NCBI GenBank assembly: GCA_905221605.1
Contig: CAJNDS010000196.1
Coordinates: 2,501 to 35,000 of the forward strand
Origin: Symbiodinium natans
Taxonomy: Eukaryota; Sar; Dinophyceae; Suessiales; Symbiodiniaceae
DNA length: 32,500 nucleotides
Direction: 5' to 3'
Program-made: the position numbers and the translations under genes
Part shown: piece by piece, positions 8,906-17,175 of the stretch
Layout of the letters: the number at the start of each line of letters is the position of its first letter
Numbering within the stretch: position 1 is the first letter of the stretch
The notes under the pieces: model-generated
Seen by the model: the letters and a program-made list of their open reading frames with translations, nothing else
Databases searched by the model: none
What the model was told of the DNA's origin: nothing

Positions 8906-9271
8906 GGAAGGAGCTGAAATTTTGGTTTTGTGCAAGCTCAAAAAAAAAACACTGTGAGCTTGCTTGATTGTAAAGCTCTTAGGCCCGAGATCGAAGATCT
9001 CCAGGCCTTACATCACATCTGGGATCAAGGAATCATGGTGCTCATTACTCACTGAGCTGGGTGAGCTCGATTTGTAAAGCTCTCGCTGAGATGTCCGATT
9101 TGTAAAGCTCTTTGCGGAGCTTGAATTGTAAGATTTGTAAGGCTCTTTGAGTACGCTGAGCTGGGTGAGCTCGATTTGTAAAGCTCTCGTGGATGGCACC
9201 TCTCTTTCTGACTCTCTTTTGCTACAGAACAATGCTTGCCATGGGCAGAAAACGATGGAGCGCAGATTCCT
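8906..9271 (+). repeat. split direct repeat B2 (element 3' end)
   Basis: Copy of B1. The match ends at 9271 (ATTCCT) and the flank ATTTTAAGGGTACC follows, which is homologous to the target repeat at 29405-29520. Confidence 0.92.
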
Positions 9272-9350
9272 ATTTTAAGGGTACCTAAACCCTATAAGCC
9301 TACAAGGAATAAGATTTTGAATATTTAATATTATCCCAACCATGAACTAG
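9272..9350. repeat. right half of the dispersed repeat split by the retrotransposon
   Basis: AGGGTACCTAAACCC...AAGGAATAA and the AT-rich sequence that follows align with 29445-29520. Together with 1845-1883 it rebuilds one uninterrupted copy. Confidence 0.7.
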
Positions 9351-9785
9351 GAAAGTACAGCTGTCACGCGACTAGTCCCTGCAGCTCTTCGGAGTGGTCC
9401 TTCTGCGGCCCATAAAGAAGCTCCTCAAGACTTTCCCTGCATGTGTCGGGGTGTAGGAGTCGGACAGGGTGCCAAACGCACACTCAACCCAAAAGACATG
9501 TCCTAAGAGGGGGGGGGAGGGAGGGGGGCTTTCTCGAAGCCCCTGACGGGCCAGCGGGAGCAATGATTCCGGGATAGAGGGTATAGCCGCCAGAGCCAAG
9601 GCTGATGGCCCGAACCTGTGGACAGCGAGCAGCAGAGGAGCCTCGTGCTGCCTTAGAGACGTCCTCTCATCAACTTGGCCCCCAAGATCCCCCTTGGGGC
9701 CCGATACGGCCCACACGACGCCAGAGGGGCCCAAACCCCCCGGCAAGTCTAAGCCTCTTTCAGCAGCTTTTGTTGACTCTCCTTT
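9351..9785. other. non-repeat stretch, no gene recognised
   Basis: GC-rich with G/C homopolymer runs. A 73-codon open frame at 9605-9826 (+) reads into the next telomere array and is not recognised; one exon could be hidden here, but nothing supports it. Confidence 0.3.
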
Positions 9786-10069
9786 CCCTAAACCCCAAAC
9801 CCCAAACCCTAAACCCTAAACCCTGAACCCTAAATTCTTTAGCGACCTTGGACTCCCCTCCCCACACCCCTCCCCTGCCCCCCTTCCCTTCCCCCATCCC
9901 CCACCCTGTCTCCTCCTCCCCAAAGCTTGCAAGTGGCCAGTCAGCCGGATGTCAGGCTCTAGAGGGCTCAAGTGGTAGATGACACGCACAAGTCGAGGAG
10001 TGTACCAAGTCCCCACCCGAAATCCTAAACCCTAAGCCCTCAACCCTAAACCCTAAACCCTAAACCCTC
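9786..10069 (-). repeat. two CCCTAAA blocks (9786-9834, 10022-10069) around a C-rich spacer
   Basis: Telomere-type units with CCCCAAA variants on both sides of a C-rich spacer (about 9855-9925). No coding signal. Confidence 0.85.
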
Positions 10070-10095
10070 TCGTTTATACGATGTATATGTTTAAA

Positions 10096-10490
10096 CCTTC
10101 GTGCAATTTCGGTCCCTCTGCCCACCGGTGTTTTTTTTGCGAAAACGGTCCATCGGCCGTAAGTGTTTTGTTGCGAAAACGGTCCATCGCCACTAGTGTT
10201 TTTTACGAAAACGTGCATCAGCACCAGTGTCTTGTGCGAAGACGGTCGGTCCATCGGCACCACTGTTTATGCGAAAACGGTCCATCCGCACCAGTGTTTT
10301 TTCTTGTGAAGACGGTCCATCGGCACCAGTGTTCTTGCGAAAACGGTCCATCGGCCATGAGTGTTTTTTTTTGCGAGAACGGTCCGGCATCAGTGTTTTT
10401 GAGAAAACTGTACATCGGCGCCAGTGCTTTTGCGAAAGCAGTCCATCGGCACCAGTGTTCTTGCGAATACGGTCCATGGGGAAATGGTGA
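10096..10490. repeat. minisatellite, unit about 31-40 bp
   Basis: About ten imperfect units built on CGGTCCATCGGCACCAGTG followed by TTTTTGCGAAAA. Units vary in length through T-run and spacer changes. It is open in several frames on both strands (for example a 194-codon frame on + containing repeated VHRHQC and ENGPSA), but these are reading-frame by-products of the repeat. Confidence 0.9.
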
Positions 10491-10499
10491 AGCGGTGTG

Positions 10500-10832
10500 T
10501 TCAGGTTTGGGGTTTCAGGGCTTCAGGCCTGGCTCAGGGTGGGATTTAGGGCTTCAGGGTCTCAAGGCCTCGGGTTTAAGGGCTTTAGGGTTAGGGTTTA
10601 AGGTTTCAGGCCTCAAGGTTTGGGGATGTGGCCTGGGGTTTAGGGTTTCAGGGCCTGAGGCTTAGGGTTTGAGGGCTTCAGGGGGCCTCAGGCTGGGTTT
10701 CAGGGTTTCGGGGCCTCAAGGCTTCGGGTTTCAGGGCCTCTGGCTTGGGGTTTAGGGTTTCAGGGCTTCGGGCCTGGGGTTTACGGTTTGAAGGCCTCAA
10801 GGCCTGGGGGTTTGGGGTTTCCGGGCGTAAAG
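10500..10832 (+). repeat. degenerate G-rich telomere-derived tract (GGGTTTCAGGGCCT-type)
   Basis: Irregular mixture of GGGTTTAGGG, GGGTTTCAGGG and GGCCTCAAGG units, about 330 bp, G-rich on +. It looks like an expanded and mutated TTTAGGG array. Confidence 0.8.
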
Positions 10833-10979
10833 GGTTCATGAAGACCCTTTCTTAATGTTCTGGGATTCTTTGGGTATTTTCCTTGCTGAACCCTAAATCC
10901 TAAACCCCATAGACGCGAAATAACGCTAAACCCTAAACCTCATAGACGCGAAATCCTGGTTGAGGGATGGGGGGCACAG

Positions 10980-11029
10980 GATCTGCTGCTCAGCGCCTCG
11001 ATGCCAAGCTCGAAAGACTTGCGCCACCT
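10980..11029 (+). CDS. gene A exon 1 of those seen
   Basis: After CACAG; encodes SAAQRLDAKLERLAPP with phase-1 entry. GC donor at 11030 (an alternative GT donor lies at 11041). Confidence 0.45.
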
Positions 11030-14000
11030 GCGACCTGGATGTCTTAGGAATGCCGGCTTCAGGGTTTAGGGTTTAGGGGCAGGGTTTTGGGGTTTGGGGT
11101 TTAGGGTTTAGGGGTTGGGGCGTTCATGGGTTTTATGGCGTAAGGTTTCAAGTGCTTGGGCATTGGGTCGGAGTTTCCGTGAGGTTAAGGAGCTCGGCTG
11201 AGGCTGGGATGTTCCCCCTTTAAGCTTAATAGGGATTAATTACAGAATCCCTATTCAGGAGCTGTTGCCCAGAAACATGGTCGCCATTAAGGTTTAGGGT
11301 TTAGGGTTCAGGGTTTAGGGTTTAGGGTTCAGAGAGCTTGCCGCGCAGGCAACTCGTCGATGAGATCGTCGAGAAGCCTGAGGCCTCGCCGCAACGTGCA
11401 AAGCAAGGGTTTAGGGGTAGGGTTTAGGGTTTAGGGGTTCGCCCTGCAAACTCTGGAAGCCCTAAACCTCAACGAACATAAGTACTTGGAAGCCCTGGCC
11501 CAAAAAGGGCCCACGAAGGGCCTTGACAACAGCATCTTACAGTTGCAAGCCCGGCAGACTGGACTCAAAGAAAACCACACAAAAAAAAAAAGCGAAACGA
11601 AGGCCTGAGAAAACCAAGAAGCACATGGCACGCCTTGGCCTCCTCCAACGGGCCACAGGGGACATAAGGGGATGTGAGGCACCGAATTCGCGAAAAAGCC
11701 TGCAGAACCCCTAAACCCTAAATCCTAAATCCTAAACCTAAACCCTTAATCCCTTAAACCCTTAAACCCTAAACCCTGAACCCTGAACCCTAAACCCCAA
11801 ACCCTAAACCGAATTCCCTAAAACGCCTGCAGAACCCGGAGCCCTGAACGCTCTGCAGCGATTGCATCGCTCCGAAGTGTAACCCTGCAGTGCAGTTCAT
11901 GCCAGGTTCAAGGTGAGGGCAGCTATTCGGTTTAGGGTTTAGGGTTGAGGGTTGAGGGTTGAGGGTTTAGGGTTTAGCATCTGCCGTGGTTGCGACCCAC
12001 GTCTGCTTGCCCATCATGCGGTAGCCGCGAACGGCCACAGCACTTGCTTTCTGAGCCCGTCCAGGGCCAAAACACCCAATACGAGCCGATGATCATTTCC
12101 GAGAAACAACCGGGAAACGCTCAGGAGCTGCTGCCAGCCGGTTTGGCGAAGCTCCAGAAATGGCTGAAGTTTCCCAGCCAGGCCGGAGCAATCGAAACCA
12201 GACCAAATGGTTTAGAGTTCTATGGGTTCTTAAGGGAGGGGGGCTTCTTTATGGAGGGCTTAGGGTTTGGGGTGTAGGGTTTGGGGTTCATGCGGGAGGG
12301 AAGCTTAGGGAGTACTAGGGAGCCTTGGGTTACATACCCCCCTTGAACCCCGCTTTCCTTAAGAACCCTATAACACTTGCTGCAAGAGTCCTTGAGGGTG
12401 TTCTAGGTTTCGGCTGCCTGCCTGGCTTGCGTACAGGCACGGAGGCAAAAGGATTTGAGGGTTTTGGACTTACAGCGGGCTGGAAATCAACCTTTGCATC
12501 TGGATGTCTGGTCGCAAATTTCATTCGTGCATCTTTCATGCATCTTTTCTTTCCTTATAAAATATGCCCTTTTGGTCATCTTTTACCTTTGTTCCAATTG
12601 CCTTTACGGCTTCGCTAACTCATGATCGTATCTTCGGGAATTTTTTTAATATTTCTTTATGGACGCACGACATTATGCTATTTCATTAGGTTTTCAGGAA
12701 GTATGAAGAGATTGTGCAAAGCCCGTTCATAAAGAGTTATATTATTTTAATAAAGGCGCATGATAGGAGTGAAAGCGCAAAAAGAATGACGATAATTGTG
12801 AAAGCTTGCGCGCGCCGCCTCGGCAGCCGGGCCAGCCCAAGGCCCAAGATATTCGCAAAACCTTTCGCGGTCTGGCAGGCTCATAAGATTATAAGGGATG
12901 TGTCAGGGTCTCGGGGAGGTTTTGAGTGTCAGGGGGAGGCCCCAGGAGAGGTCACTAAAACACAGAGCGGGGAAGGGTTGGGAAAGGGGGGAAGGAGACC
13001 CGGATCCTGGTCTGCTTGTTCTAGGCGCCTTTTGGCTGGTAGCCGAGGCGAATGTTTCAGCGGCTTTACCTCGCGAGCTATCTTAATTTCATTCGCGTGC
13101 ATGCGTTTAAAAGCAGTTGCCAATTATGCGCGGCGCCTGCCCAGCCCTAGCAACCTTTTCCAATGTCAAAAGGAGCGCACGTGAAATATCCACAGACGAT
13201 GGAAGTCATCCTGAATTTGAGGAGTCGGTTTCTCAAGTCATTAAGGGGTATGGAGCAGGAACATGGGAGGGGTGTCTTAAAGGGGTCAGCAGCCATGGAA
13301 CTCAAGAGGCGTGGGCACTCAAACAAGGCTTGATTTTAGGATCGGGTGAGTTAAGACACGGCGACAACAATTAAAGGTGGGGCCAGGGTTTAGGGTTTAG
13401 GGTTTCGGGTTTAGGGTTGAGGGTTTAGGGTTTAGGGTTTAGGGTTAGGGTTTAGGGTTTAAGGTTTAGGGTTACTGGACACCTACTTGTAAGGAGGCTT
13501 CGTGCTGTTGAGGGCCTCATCAGGGGATCCCTGCAACCCTTACCCCGACAACCAAAAGAGTGCGAAGCGCACTGCTTGCCTGGGGCATGATTGGCATATT
13601 CTCACTTCGCGTTCTTGCAGTAAACCCTAAACCCTAAACCCTAAACCCTAAACCCTAAACCCTAAACCCTAAACCCTAAACCCTAAACCCTAAACCCTAA
13701 ACCCTAAACCCTAAACCCTAAACCCTAAACCCTAAACCCTGTGTCGAACGCCTGTGGTCTGCGATGTGCACAGCTTAGCTTGGACCCCAAAATTTCGCAG
13801 CTGAAGGCTTAGCGTCCGATTCAGTCGGGGTTGGGCTCCTAAGGGTTTTTGTTAAAGTAGGTCCAGGGGTTTAGGGTTTAGGGTTTAGGGTTTAGGGTTT
13901 AGGGTTTAGGGTTTAGGGTTTAGGGTTTAGGGTTTAGGGTAGTCCCAGACCACTTTCCAGGAAAGCCCCCCTTCAATGCCTCGCCAGGGCTACGTCCCAA

Positions 14001-14983
14001 CCAAGGATCACCTCAGAGGCTTGGCAACGTTTGCCTTGGGGGTGGGGGGGCTTTGCAAATGTGCTGCAGCGCTGCGTTTGCGGTGCTGCCCTAAACCCTA
14101 AACCCTAAACCCTAAACCCTAAACCCTAAACCCTAAACCCTAAACCCTAAACCCTAAACCCTAAACCCTAAACCCTAAACCCTAAACCCTAGACCCTAGA
14201 CCCTAGACCCTAGACCCTAGACCCTAGACCCTAGACCCTAGACCCTAGACCCTAGACCCTAGACCCTAAACCCTAAACCCTAAACCCTAGGATTTGGAGG
14301 TGCTGCGACACTCCCAAGCGCCCCGCAGCAGCCCACTGCCCGGAACGCAGGGGAATTTGCCAAGCGATGGCGAGATGGGATCGAGTGGGAAGGGACCGAG
14401 GCGCCACTGACGGACTTTTTCGAAGGGGTTTGCTAAACCTTAAGACTCTAAGTCACCAAATCCTTTCCGAGCCTCCCTGTGGTCTTTGGGCTTGAAGGCT
14501 CTTGCGGGTTTTAAAACGGTGGCAGCGAAGTGGTACAGTCCAGGACTTCTTGTTGTGACAGCTTGCGCAAATGACATCCGCGGGCCTCCTCTCGGCAAGA
14601 GGAGGTGCCAACTTGGCACAAGCGCACGAACTGTGACCCGGACACCAAGCCTTTCCGGAAGGTCTGGAAGGCCATTACCGACCCACAGACGGTGGCCACG
14701 CTGGGGCAGGTGGGCCACGTGTGCGTTCAGAGTGACCCACCGCCAACCCCGACAGCATCAGTCGACCCTTGCACAGGTTGACCTGCGCAGTTGTGCGAGT
14801 CGAGTTCCGAAGTGTCGAAGGTAAGGTCGAAAGTCGGCTTTTGATTATTCAGAGGTTTCAAGGGGCCCCTTCAAGGGGCTTGGGCAAGGATCTCCCAAAA
14901 AAAGGGCTTCGAGGGGTTTCCCATCGAAGCCCCTGGCTGAGGTGATGAAGCGCCTCTCCGGCGGGGCCAAGTCCAAGCTGTAG
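10980..14983 (+). CDS. unrecognised multi-exon gene (gene A), C-terminal part, ending in -SKL
   Basis: Seven exons can be joined in one frame: 10980-11029, 11335-11382, 11435-11548, 12065-12181, 13988-14041, 14602-14709, 14942-14983 (TAG). Donors are GC, GC, GC, GC, GT, GT; all acceptors are AG. They give about 176 residues, hydrophilic and helix-prone, with readable pieces such as RRQLVDEIVEKPE, LQTLEALNLNEHKYLEAL, GLAKLQKWLKFPSQ, GYVPTKDHLRGLATF, PTWHKRTNCDPDTKPFRK and KAITDPQTVATLGQ. I recognise no domain. The last exon ends KRLSGGAKSKL-stop; terminal SKL is the classic peroxisomal PTS1, but the exon is tiny and a GT donor overlaps the stop, so this is tentative. Upstream exons must exist, since the first begins inside a codon. 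Introns hold most of the local telomere-type arrays. Exon calls rest on splice dinucleotides, phase and G/C-ending codons, not on homology. Confidence 0.55.
11061..11120 (+). repeat. degenerate TTTAGGG/GGGGTTTGG array in gene A intron
   Basis: Short G-rich telomere-derived tract. Confidence 0.8.
11206..11275. mobile_element. decayed copy of the hairpin (MITE-like) family
   Basis: Begins GGGATGTTCCCCCTT like the termini of the copies at 15537, 28502 and 32273, and contains a perfect AATAGGGATT/AATCCCTATT dyad. The right terminus is poorly preserved. Confidence 0.5.
11291..11332 (+). repeat. TTTAGGG array ending at an exon
   Basis: Six units (one TTCAGGG variant). The array runs to within 3 bp of the exon at 11335, so its last bases form part of the acceptor (TTCAGAG). 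Confidence 0.85.
11335..11382 (+). CDS. gene A exon 2
   Basis: Encodes SLPRRQLVDEIVEKPE in phase 0; GC donor (GCCTCG). Confidence 0.5.
11383..11434 (+). other. 52-nt mini-intron made largely of telomere repeat
   Basis: GC donor; the 3' half is GGGTTTAGGGGTAGGG and further TTTAGGG units, and the final TTTAG is the 3' splice site. Both flanking exons are in phase 0 and have good coding character. Confidence 0.45.
11435..11548 (+). CDS. gene A exon 3
   Basis: 38 codons, GFALQTLEALNLNEHKYLEA onward to DNSILQLQ. Leucine-rich, alpha-helical; GC donor after CAA. Confidence 0.55.
11708..11977. repeat. two oppositely oriented telomere-type arrays in one intron
   Basis: 11708-11810 is degenerate CCCTAAA (C-rich on +); 11930-11977 is TTTAGGG/TTGAGGG (G-rich on +). 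Both lie inside the gene A intron 11549-12064. Confidence 0.85.
12065..12181 (+). CDS. gene A exon 4
   Basis: 39 codons beginning GQNTQYEPMIISEKQPG and ending QKWLKFPSQ; entered after CCAG, phase 0, GC donor (GCCGGA). Confidence 0.55.
12182..13385. other. long gene A intron, left part, with an inverted-repeat element at 12218-12374
   Basis: 12218-12374 is bounded by inverted arms (TATGGGTTCTTAAGG and the complement of CCTTAAGAACCCTATA). The remainder to 13385 is mostly unique and AT-richer around 12640-12790; the open frames of 97-156 codons there are unrecognised and lack a coding look. Confidence 0.45.
13386..13473 (+). repeat. TTTAGGG array
   Basis: About 12 units with TTCGGG, TTGAGGG and TTAGGG variants. 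Confidence 0.9.
13622..13740 (-). repeat. perfect (CCCTAAA)17 array
   Basis: Seventeen uninterrupted units, preceded by TTCTTGCAG. Together with 13867-13939 it forms an inverted pair. Confidence 0.97.
13867..13939 (+). repeat. perfect (TTTAGGG)10 array
   Basis: Ten perfect units, opposite in orientation to the array 126 bp upstream; 48 bp before the next exon. Confidence 0.97.
13988..14041 (+). CDS. gene A exon 5
   Basis: Encodes GYVPTKDHLRGLATFALG after CGCCAG; GT donor (GTGGGG). Phase 0 at both ends. Confidence 0.55.
14089..14289 (-). repeat. CCCTAAA array with an internal homogenised CCCTAGA block
   Basis: About 28 units. 14187-14264 is a clean run of about eleven CCCTAGA units flanked by CCCTAAA, so a point variant spread by local tandem expansion. 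Confidence 0.95.
14602..14709 (+). CDS. gene A exon 6
   Basis: 36 codons: EVPTWHKRTNCDPDTKPFRK then VWKAITDPQTVATLGQ. G/C-ending codons predominate. AG acceptor, GT donor (GTGGGC). Confidence 0.6.
14942..14983 (+). CDS. gene A terminal exon, -GGAKSKL stop
   Basis: After GGCTGAG: VMKRLSGGAKSKL then TAG. Nearly all codons are C/G-ending. GTAGGT overlapping the stop could instead act as a donor, in which case the gene continues. Confidence 0.45.
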   Translation: MMKRLSGGAKSKL

Positions 14984-15290
14984 GTTTCAGGGCTTCCTCG
15001 GGGGCTTTGCGGGCTTTGCCCGGATCAGGAGCTCATGGAAGGTTCGAAGGGGCGATAGCTCGAGCACCTCTCGGGAGATGCCTTATTAACCTAAGCCCTC
15101 AAGCCCTTAAAGCCCTGAAAGCCCTGAAAGCCCTGAAAGCCCTCAAAAAAAAAGCCCGAGAACTCACCCTACCTGTTTCGGGGGTTCCCCAGTCAAGGGC
15201 CCCTTGCTGGGGGTCCGGGCTTCAGTCTGAGTCTGAGATCCCTGTGCTGGCCTGCTGAAGAGAAAAGAGGATCGTGAGCAAAGCGTGGCG

Positions 15291-15341
15291 GTTTAGGGTT
15301 TAGGGTTTAGGGTTTAGGGTTTAGGGTTTAGGGTTTAGGGT
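15291..15341 (+). repeat. (TTTAGGG)7 array
   Basis: Seven near-perfect units. Confidence 0.95.
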
Positions 15342-15536
15342 GCTTTCGGGATTTGGGCAACGCTTTGAAACGGAGGCATTTGGAATTAGGTGGCTCTTGC
15401 TTTCGGGCCCTGCACATGTCTGCGTGCAATATCGTGGACCTGTTGAGTAGAACGATCAATCTTGGGAACTGTTTCCTATATACATGTGAGGAAGGTAAAA
15501 GGTGAAGAGTCTCATACCACTTCGAGGATATCAGTG

Positions 15537-15632
15537 GGGATGATCCCCCTTATACTAACAGTCCTTGAGAGGAATTGTTGTACCCCCATTATAATCCCTA
15601 TGAAGGGCTGTTAGTATAAGGGGGAACATCCC
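15537..15632. mobile_element. MITE-like hairpin element, best copy
   Basis: 96 bp with long terminal inverted repeats: GGGATGATCCCCCTTATACT at the left and the complement of AGTATAAGGGGGAACATCCC at the right, the arms continuing through AACAGTCCTT/AAGGGCTGTT. There is no coding capacity; presumably moved by a transposase encoded elsewhere. Copies: 28502-28574, 31872-31972, 32273-32369 and decayed 11206-11275. Confidence 0.85.
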
Positions 15633-15639
15633 AAAAAAA

Positions 15640-15996
15640 CCCTAAACCCTAAACCCCAAACCCCAAACCCTAAACCCTAAACCCGACAAATGGCGAATTG
15701 GGCGTTTCAGGGACGGCAAGAGGCATCAGCAGGGCCGGCGCCGGAGGCATTTGGGGCCAGCCGCGATCCAGTAAGAATGATCCCTAAACCCTAAACCCTA
15801 AACCCTAAACCCCAAATCCCAAACCCCAAACCCTGAACATGCGGATTCGGCCCGCAGCTGGGCAGGATGGAAAAAGAGACCCCCAAACCCCAAACCCCAA
15901 ACCCCAAACCCCAAACCCCAAACCCTAAACCCCAAACCCCAAACCCCAAACCCCAAACCCCAAACCCCAAACCCTAAACCCTAAACCCTAAACCCT
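15640..15996 (-). repeat. cluster of C-rich arrays (CCCTAAA and CCCCAAA)
   Basis: 15640-15684 and 15782-15836 are mixed CCCTAAA/CCCCAAA; 15883-15996 is mainly CCCCAAA (about a dozen units) ending in CCCTAAA. Another variant unit that has been amplified locally. Confidence 0.9.
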
Positions 15997-16157
15997 AGCT
16001 GCTGTTATGGGGTTTGGGCTTTGGGGGTTTGGGGCTTAGCCAAGTACAGCGTGAGGATGCCAGAAATCCTTGCGCTGGAAGCCTCACGTGCTCGGACCCG
16101 CTCCGCGATGCCACCGCTGTTCAAGAATTCGTTGCCGTCTGTAGGTTTTTTTGTACT

Positions 16158-16204
16158 TAGGGTTTAGGGTTTAGGGTTGAGGGTTGAGGGTTGAGGGTTT
16201 AGGG
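16158..16204 (+). repeat. TTTAGGG/TTGAGGG array
   Basis: Six to seven units. Confidence 0.9.
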
Positions 16205-16586
16205 ATACTTGGAAAGACTTGTCGAGCTAAAAGTTGTAGTTTTTGCTAGGGTTCCAAGCTCACTATAGTGTAGTGCGCACAAGGGGGTATTGAGAGGAGA
16301 ACCTGTGCGTAGTGCCAAGTTGGCAGCAGGAGGCCTGCCGGTAATGCAGCTTAGACCATCGCTCTCGCCAGAGCAAGGGCAATTCCCCGAGCCTAGAGCC
16401 TGCAGACGAAACGGGCTGAGGGTTTAGGGCTTGTGTTCCTCTACTTCTTGCCGGCTACATCAACATGCATGGATGAATGGCCTTCGCTGCACAAGATGTG
16501 CCTCTGAGGCACCTCGACAACTTCTGAGGGCCATCTTGGAGATCCTTCAATGGGTCTTAGGGAAGGTTAGGGATTGAAGGCCCTGC

Positions 16587-16624
16587 CCCCCCCCCCTCCC
16601 CCCCCTCCCCCCCCTCCCCCCCCT
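16587..16624. repeat. C-rich homopolymer tract with T interruptions
   Basis: CCCCCCT units, 7-8 bp period; a C-run microsatellite. A long G run follows at 16742-16757. Confidence 0.85.
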
Positions 16625-16844
16625 AACTGTCTTGTTCCTCACAGTCAGCAACTCCATCGTCGCCCCAAGCCCAAACCCTGAACCCTAAGCCCTAAACCTA
16701 ATCCACCTCCAACCCCAACCCCCTAAACCCATTTGATGAAAGGGGGGGGGGGGGGGTGATTGGATGCACAGGTTTACCCAGAGCATCAACGACAACTCCT
16801 TGAAGGCAACAGCACCTTCAGAGCTTCTCATTTAAGGGTTGAAG

Positions 16845-17175
16845 GGGGCTTAGGGGTTTAGGGGTTTCGGGGTTTTGACGGTTTAGGGGAAGTAAGGGCA
16901 GCAGTCGAGTCCCTTGTGAAAAATGACGGTTTAGGGTTTAGAGGTTTAGGGCAAAAAGGGTTAGGGTTTAGGCTTTAGGGGTTTGGGGGGTTTAGGGAAC
17001 AGGGGTGTTTGCAAAAAGGGGCGTGTAAGGGGCTTACCGAAGAAACTTGGCCCAGCCGTGTGCCCACTTTCTGCATGGAAGAGTGGAGAACAGCGAGCTG
17101 GGTTGCGGGTTTAGGGTTTTGGGGGTGTATGGTTTGGGTTTAGGGTTTAGGGTTTAGGAGGTTTAGGGTTTTGGG
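16845..17175 (+). repeat. degenerate G-rich telomere-derived tract
   Basis: Irregular GGTTTAGGGG-type units interspersed with unique sequence. Confidence 0.75.

Larger units (their letters stand above)
1884..9271 (+). mobile_element. DIRS/PAT/Ngaro-type tyrosine-recombinase retrotransposon with embedded C5-DNA methyltransferase
   Basis: A 7,388-bp element. Seen: a 66-bp repeat A at 1884-1949 and 8820-8885, and a 366-bp repeat B at 8454-8819 and 8906-9271, in the order A1 - genes - B1 A2 B2. This is the split-direct-repeat layout of PAT and Ngaro elements. Both A copies and, as far as read, both B copies are identical, implying recent insertion. Coding order: CxxC mini-ORF, Gag-like, Pol (RT, RNase H with inserted C5-DNA methyltransferase), tyrosine recombinase. 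There is no DDE integrase, protease or LTR. B1 joins A2 directly (ATTCCT/TGATACAC), the junction a circular intermediate would carry. Comparison with 29405-29520 shows insertion without target-site duplication. Known family biology: reverse transcription, a circular DNA intermediate, and integration by the recombinase. The closest named groups usually carry a Dam-like N6-adenine methyltransferase or none; a C5 enzyme in this class is the unusual feature. Confidence 0.9.

Noticed and set aside
8556-9232. Two identical 74-codon minus-strand ORFs at 8556-8780 and 9008-9232
   Set aside because: They lie in the duplicated terminal repeat B and translate the iterated AGCTCT motif (YKS-rich peptides). 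Useful as proof of repeat identity, not as genes.
10096-10490. CRISPR-like array
   Set aside because: Units are contiguous and degenerate with no unique spacers, in a eukaryotic genome.
10081-10665. 194-codon ORF across the minisatellite
   Set aside because: The frame is kept open by the tandem unit and runs on into degenerate telomere repeat; peptide repeats track the DNA repeats.
13622-14289. Possible true chromosome end or head-to-head telomere fusion
   Set aside because: Arrays are short, flanked by coding exons on both sides and alternate in orientation; the C-then-G order is opposite to that of a telomere-telomere fusion.
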